DNA from: Excoecaria cochinchinensis
Lineage: Eukaryota > Streptophyta > Magnoliopsida > Malpighiales > Euphorbiaceae
Length of the DNA stretch: 64,000 nucleotides
Direction: 5' to 3'
Assembly: GCA_947683425.1 (NCBI GenBank)
Contig: CANTUQ010000004.1
Span: forward strand, 28,950,001-29,014,000
Shown here: positions 59,684 to 64,000 of the stretch, piece by piece
Layout: every line of letters begins with the position of its first letter
How positions within the stretch are numbered: the stretch's first letter is position 1
Position numbers and translations under genes: made by a program
The notes under the pieces: generated by a model
The model's database searches: none
What the model was told of the DNA's origin: nothing
Seen by the model: only the letters and a program-made list of their open reading frames with translations

Positions 59684-60100
59684 GAAATTTAGCGACTGAT
59701 TTAGCGACTAACAAGTTTAGTCGCTAATTCATTAATTAAAATTCTAATTTAGCGACAACACAAATAGTAGCTAATTTAGTCGCTAATTGCGACACATATA
59801 TCCGTTGTTTTTTAGTCGCAAATTTATAAATATTTATTAGCGACGCAATTTTAGTCGCGAATATTTTGCGACTAAATATTCTATCGCTATTTTTGTTGCA
59901 AAAATAGCGCGGTAAATTCGCGCCAATTTTTAGCGACTGATAAAAAAAAATAGTCGCTATTTTAGTCGCTAAATCCGTTTTATTATTCATTATATATATT
60001 CTCACGACTAAATACTCTTTCGGTCGCAGAATCGTCGCAAATTAGCGACTAAAATATTTAGTCGCTAAAAATAGTCGCTAATTGGCATTTTTTTGTAGTG
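59684..60100. repeat. CACTA right terminal and subterminal repeats
   Basis: Dense TTAGCGACTAAA / TAGTCGCTAA motifs ending in TTTTTTTGTAGTG. Reverse-complemented, the end reads CACTACAAAAAAATGCC, matching the left end over the CACTA core and A-run. Confidence 0.9.
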
Positions 60101-60103
60101 TCA

Positions 60104-60977
60104 TGAGAGGTTTAGTCTGTATGCTAGGGTAGGGGATCCGGGAGCATCTGCTTCTACAGCTCCGCCACCTGAGCCAGCACCAGATTCAGCTCCCCCTCCG
60201 CTCTCATCATCAGCGCAGCCAGATTTTACTGCACTATTGACTGCTATGTTTGCATCTTTCGAGCACAGGCAGGAGGAGAGAGATAGAGCCCTTCTTGGGC
60301 AGCTCGGAGAGCGAGATAGAGTCATATTAGATCGGTTGGAGCAGCAGCAGAGAATTATCCAGGAGCAGGGGAGGCTCATTGACTTTTTGAGGCAGGAGCA
60401 GGAGAGGCTCGTGGCTTAGCTGAGGCAGGAGATGAGGACCTCCCAGGATGGAGTGGCCCAGACGGTGGATGTGTCCTTACAGGCAGTAGAGGAGTCAGTT
60501 GAGGCTCTCAGATTCAGGGTTCATGTTCTAGATGGTGCCATACCTCCTATCGCCCAGTCCATTCGAGAGTTTAGGGAGCAGACAGAGGACAAACTGCGAA
60601 ACATGGGGACCGCCTCCACGGATCAGACCCTCCGCCTAGGCGATGCTTTCAGGGAGTTAGGGGTAGTTATCATTGATATGCTGCAGTTCATGACGGTATG
60701 TGCATAGCCTTTCCTAGATGGATTTGCTCAGGTCCAGTTCCAGCAGCAGGACCCGGCGAGAGCGCAGCCATTATCTATACCAGCGGCCGTCCCTCCTAGA
60801 TACCAGCGACAGGCCAGAGCCTCGGCTACACAGTAGGCTGGACCATCAGCCCCTCCTAGTCGGCCGTCTGCTCCAAAAGTGGGACCCTCTGCCTCTTCAT
60901 CACGGTCTCAGACAGTCCAGATATCAGACGATGATGATGATCCGGAGGAGGAGCTCACAGACTATCCACCCCCATAG
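60104..60977 (+). pseudogene. Sense accessory gene of Tat B, 3' part (coiled coil)
   Basis: It continues the frame broken at 39137: with one TCA removed, the codon phase matches exactly. A Pro/Ala-rich linker leads to a long heptad-like region (RQEERDRALLGQLGERD; LEQQQRIIQEQGRLIDFLRQ) and an acidic C-terminus (SDDDDDPEEELTDYPPP) ending at TAG 60975. In-frame stops at 60417, 60705 and 60834 are all TAG before or amid Gln-rich sequence, as expected from CAG-to-TAG change. A coiled coil suggests self-association. The separate ORF at 60718-61074 is an overlapping frame. Confidence 0.7.
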
Positions 60978-61493
60978 CCCTTCAGGGAGTCATGATATTA
61001 TTTTTGTATCTTATATTATCATATTTACATTACGTTGTACAAAATTTAACCTTTTAGTGGAAAAACATTTATAGTTATCCTGTTAAATTTGCATGTTATT
61101 TCTTCATGATTTAACTCTCTTAAGAAAAGAAAAGAAAAGAAGAAGAAGAAAAAGGGATAATTAATCATGTGATAAAAAGGATGATAAATGATATAAAAAT
61201 ATCCACAAATCTATCAGTCAAATTAATTGGCGCGAGAACTAATGAGAATCTCTTAAAATACAAGAATGTGGTTTTACACCGATTCAAAATTGACCCACAG
61301 TCAAAAGGAAGAATAAACAAATTAAGCATCATGTCCTTCGGGATCACATGAAATCAAAAGGTCAGAGTTGTACCTTGGGGCATGATAAAGCCGCCAAATT
61401 GGAACACCCAGTTCGGAAGAATGCCCCGCTCAGAAGAGCAGTCTAGGAGGACACCCTGGCCAGAAGGACGCCCATTTCAAGAGCCCATCATTG
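60978..61493 (+). other. Spacer after the accessory gene of Tat B
   Basis: Non-coding. It has a purine-rich run (61120-61157), then A/T-rich DNA, then from 61400 degenerate forms of the following minisatellite (CAGAAGAGCAGT, CAGAAGGACGCC). Confidence 0.55.
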
Positions 61494-61917
61494 CACTTTG
61501 TACAGTCCGAAGAAGACTCGGTGCAGCTCAGGAGAGCCACTCATCGCACTTTGTACAGTCCGAAGAAGACTCGGTGCAGCTCAGGAGAGCCCATCATTGC
61601 ACTTTGTACAGTCCGAAGAAGACTCGGTGCAGCTCAGGAGAGCCACTCATCGCACTTTGTACAGTCCGAAGAAGACTCGGTGCAGCTCAGGAGAGCCACT
61701 CATCGCACTTTGTACAGTCCGAAGAAGACTCGGTGCAGCTCAGGAGAGCCACTCATCGCACTTTGTACAGTCCGTAGAAGACTCGGTGCAGCTCAGGAGA
61801 GCCCATCATTGCACTTTGTACAATCCGAAGAAGACTCGGTGCAGCTCAGGAGAGCCAATTATTGCACTTTGTACAGTCCGAAGAAGACTCGGTGCAACTC
61901 AGAAGAGTAAACCTCGC
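61494..61917 (+). repeat. 53-bp minisatellite, eight copies, in Tat B
   Basis: Units start at 61494, 61547, 61600, 61653, 61706, 61759, 61812 and 61865, exactly 53 bp apart (CACTTTGTACAGTCCGAAGA, then AGACTCGGTGCAGCTCAGGA, then GAGCC + 8 bases). They are nearly identical, so amplification is recent. No unit has a stop in any plus frame, which gives three overlapping ORFs; these are not taken as proteins. It is the B counterpart of the 25-bp array in A and the 47-bp array in A'. Confidence 0.95.
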
Positions 61918-62066
61918 GTTTTGTAAGTCCAGAACCGACTCGACGCATTGCCACTTCCCCGGCGAAAAGATAAGGACTGCCTCAGGTATGCGTCTCTTTC
62001 CTTTCTTCTCTAAATTTTGGCTTATCTAGGCACTAGTGCGCTAGTTTCCCCAAAATTGGGGGCAAC
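61918..62066 (+). other. 3' untranslated region and polypurine tract of Tat B
   Basis: It ends CCCCAAAATTGGGGGCAAC, identical to that of A. Confidence 0.8.
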
Positions 62067-64000
62067 TGTAGACACCGGGTCTTGAGGCAGTCCAGATCAG
62101 AGTTACCCGATGAAGAGATCAATGTCGATTTTCGGATAAGGGGATGAAATTCGGAGGTTTTCGTCTTTCGATTTCGCGAGGATCAAAATCTTTTTCTATG
62201 GCATGGAGTTTTGAAAGAATTGGATAAATTTTGGGTAAAATTGGGAGATTTGCTCCACAAACGGGATACCCGTCTGTGTAGGGACGCTCATCCCTACTTG
62301 GGGTGATCCCCATCTCTAGGCGTAGTGGGGACGGACACGTGGCGATGTAGGGACGCCCGTCCCTAGTATCGCGCCCCGTCCCTAGTCAGTTTCCCGCATA
62401 TGCCCTTAGTAGGGACGGCCGTCGGTAGATGCAGGGAAGCCCGTCGGTACGGTAATTGACCTGATCACACCGGATTGGATAAAATCTGATGACGGATAGG
62501 ATTTATCTAAGATTTGAATTTTAAAGTCCTTTTTAAAATTCAAACTTTAGATTAAGGCTTATCTTAATTATCTCCTAAAATCCTATAAATAGAGGATCAA
62601 ATTTAAATTTTGGGGTTAGAAAAATTTGGGGAGAAAATTTGGGAATTTTGGTTAGAAAAAGAGGGATATTTTAGAGCAATTTATTTTGAAAAAAGGCTAT
62701 CAAATATTTTTGGGAAATTGATTTTTAGAAAAGTTTCTGTGAGCAATTTACTCAAAAGTTTATGAAATCTTTGCTTTATTTGCAGAATTTTATTTTGATA
62801 AATTTTTTCCAATTAATTGATTTCTTCCAATTTTTCTTGCGAATTAAGTCAATTTGAGGTGATGAAATTCATTCGTTTCCATCAATATAACTAATTCGAA
62901 CACTCGATTACTATCAAATTTTCAAGGAAAGAATAACATAAATTTTCTTTCTTTGATCCTATTCTTACTCGATCCTTGCGAAATATACGGGGACAAAATC
63001 ATCCGACAATCACCCTAAAAGGTAAAATCCGAGGGTAAACATTATGGACTAACATTTATGTAATTTAATTTGATTCATATTGATTTTTTACATATTTTAT
63101 CATTCTTTTACAAAAGAGCTAAAAGGTTTTTTTACTTGTTTTCCCTTACTAGGGACGGCCTATGGCATGGTACAGGAGGCCGTCCCTAGGCAGGCTTTTA
63201 TGTTTTTGATTTATAAAATTCTATCTTTTAACCTATTTCTGTTAGGGTTCTCTCGTTCTTTTATTTTTATTTTTTTATTCACGTTTTTTTTATGCTAACA
63301 TATTTATCCTTGTGAGTTATTTTCTGACCATTTGGAGTTGGAGTTATGAAAGATGGTGATTGCGCCAGTCCGAGGACTTTTATTCGGGTTCCTTCTTTGC
63401 CTTTACCTTTTATTTATGTTATTATGAAAATGGTTTTAATATCGTTGAAGTAAAAAAAGACCAAAAGCTTTCTATTAATTAACCTGGCATTTTCTCTAAA
63501 TAAAAAATGGGACGAATGTCCTAGTTTTTCATACTCAAATAAATCACCACATCAATAACTGTTTCATAATAAATATGCATACGAGGATCAATGTCCTCAT
63601 CATCAATGAATACCCCCATTTATGCTTGATTTGCATTTCATTTATAAATGGGAGTTGTATTCCGCTACTAGTATTATTGTAATATTGAATGTTTTATTTT
63701 TGGATTTATCTTCCATTTACCGCTTTTGATATGAATGATTGCACCTTTAATTTAAATTGCATCATGTGGAAAGTTGATGAAATAATAAACTCAAAACTCA
63801 ATTATAACATTAATCAAGGTATAAATAAATGAGAAGTCCCGAACTCACTCTGGTCTTTGGGGCTTAATGAGGCGAGAGGTCTAGGACTTCCAAGACACCT
63901 CTTGAGTCCCACCAAAAGGCTTAAATACACAATCCTAGGCTCCAGGGGAGTAGAGGATGAGGCCTCCAAGATCCCTCTGGCTAGCCCAAAATGGATATGT
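62067..64000 (+). mobile_element. 3' LTR of Tat B (runs off the window)
   Basis: It starts TGTAGACACCGGG and follows the 5' LTR (27464 to about 29370) with few differences, including the TATA box (62584-62590) and the CTAGGGACGGCC inverted repeat (about 63150-63190). A small insertion is seen near 62300. The last 160 bp or so of the LTR lie beyond the window. Confidence 0.92.

Larger units (their letters stand above)
39138..60100 (-). mobile_element. CACTA (En/Spm) transposon, about 9.9 kb plus an 11.1 kb nested insertion
   Basis: It has the left end CACTATAAAAAAA and right end TTTTTTTGTAGTG (inverted CACTA), flanked on both sides by TCA (39135-39137 and 60101-60103). Both terminal 400 bp are full of TAGTCGCTAA / TTAGCGACTA motifs. 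Both genes (PF03004-like and TNP2 transposase) read on the minus strand, so the element's 5' end is at 60100. Chromovirus Z with its AAAGT duplication accounts for 40495-51604. Both genes contain stops or frameshifts, so this copy is probably not autonomous. Confidence 0.95.
27464..64000 (+). mobile_element. Tat-lineage Ty3/gypsy element B, interrupted by a CACTA transposon
   Basis: The 5' LTR starts at 27464 and the 3' LTR at 62067. The interior has Tat-type pol with two RNase H domains, and accessory genes on both strands between pol and the 3' LTR. The element continues past the window. GCATA (27459-27463) would be the left target duplication. It inserted into LTR W. Truncated gag, frameshifts and stops make it non-autonomous. 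Confidence 0.88.

Noticed and set aside
39138..60100. Host gene inside the CACTA element (gene capture)
   Set aside because: All recognisable coding parts are CACTA genes or nested retrotransposons; no captured host exon was seen.
61382..61926. Three overlapping ORFs of 131-142 codons
   Set aside because: They are the three frames of the 53-bp minisatellite; no start context or domain supports a protein. The open frames are noted as a finding only.
1..64000. tRNA or rRNA genes
   Set aside because: Only primer-binding-site matches to tRNA 3' ends were seen; no cloverleaf with A and B boxes was recognised by eye. tRNAscan-SE would settle it.

Overview
The window looks like nuclear DNA of a flowering plant, probably a eudicot. 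Everything recognisable in it is plant transposable-element DNA: chromovirus (Tekay/Del-like) and Tat-type Ty3/gypsy LTR retrotransposons plus one CACTA (En/Spm) DNA transposon. The species cannot be told from the sequence. I found no host gene, tRNA, rRNA or CRISPR array. Names X, Y, Z, W, A, A' and B below are labels for this window only.

Layout. (1) 1-7405: the 3' end of chromovirus Y (integrase tail with chromodomain) and its LTR. About 2.9 kb (polyprotein tail plus most of an LTR) is tandemly duplicated. (2) 7411-9191: the host element X (end of its 5' LTR, primer-binding site, short non-coding interior, start of its 3' LTR). (3) 9192-21342: degenerate Tat element A, with a 3.2 kb solo LTR (11612-14773, TSD CATAC) in its leader, a gag pseudogene, no pol, a 25-bp repeat array and a truncated 3' LTR. 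(4) 21343-26639: a second Tat copy, A', in opposite orientation. It has an inverted LTR piece, a 47-bp array with a 235-bp higher-order period, non-coding DNA and gag remnants. (5) 26645-27463: start of chromovirus LTR W. (6) 27464-64000 and beyond: Tat element B, with 5' LTR, truncated gag, nearly complete pol, two accessory genes in divergent orientation, a 53-bp minisatellite and the start of the 3' LTR. A CACTA transposon (39138-60100, TSD TCA) sits in the sense accessory gene. It carries a PF03004-type gene and a TNP2/DUF4218/DUF4216 transposase gene, both on the minus strand and both broken. Chromovirus Z (40495-51599, TSD AAAGT) sits in the first of these genes, and a minus-strand solo LTR (46117-48499, TSD GTAGA) sits in Z's 3' LTR.

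None of the elements seems autonomous. In many places a reading frame continues past an in-frame TAG, TGA or TAA that is one C-to-T change from CAG, CGA or CAA, which fits methylation-driven decay of silenced elements.

The most interesting signals are not genes. Three chromovirus LTR types (Y, Z, the solo LTR) share an ordered set of RNA-like structures: a palindrome cluster, a multi-hairpin domain of about 180-270 nt closed by GTGGATA/TATCCAC, and a double hairpin built on CTAAGCG/CGCTTAG plus CACGG/CCGTG. The sequences differ between families but pairing is kept, often by compensatory or wobble changes. Second, Tat element B carries two divergently oriented accessory genes around an internal TATA region, whose GACGG palindromes resemble those upstream of the TATA box in its own LTR.
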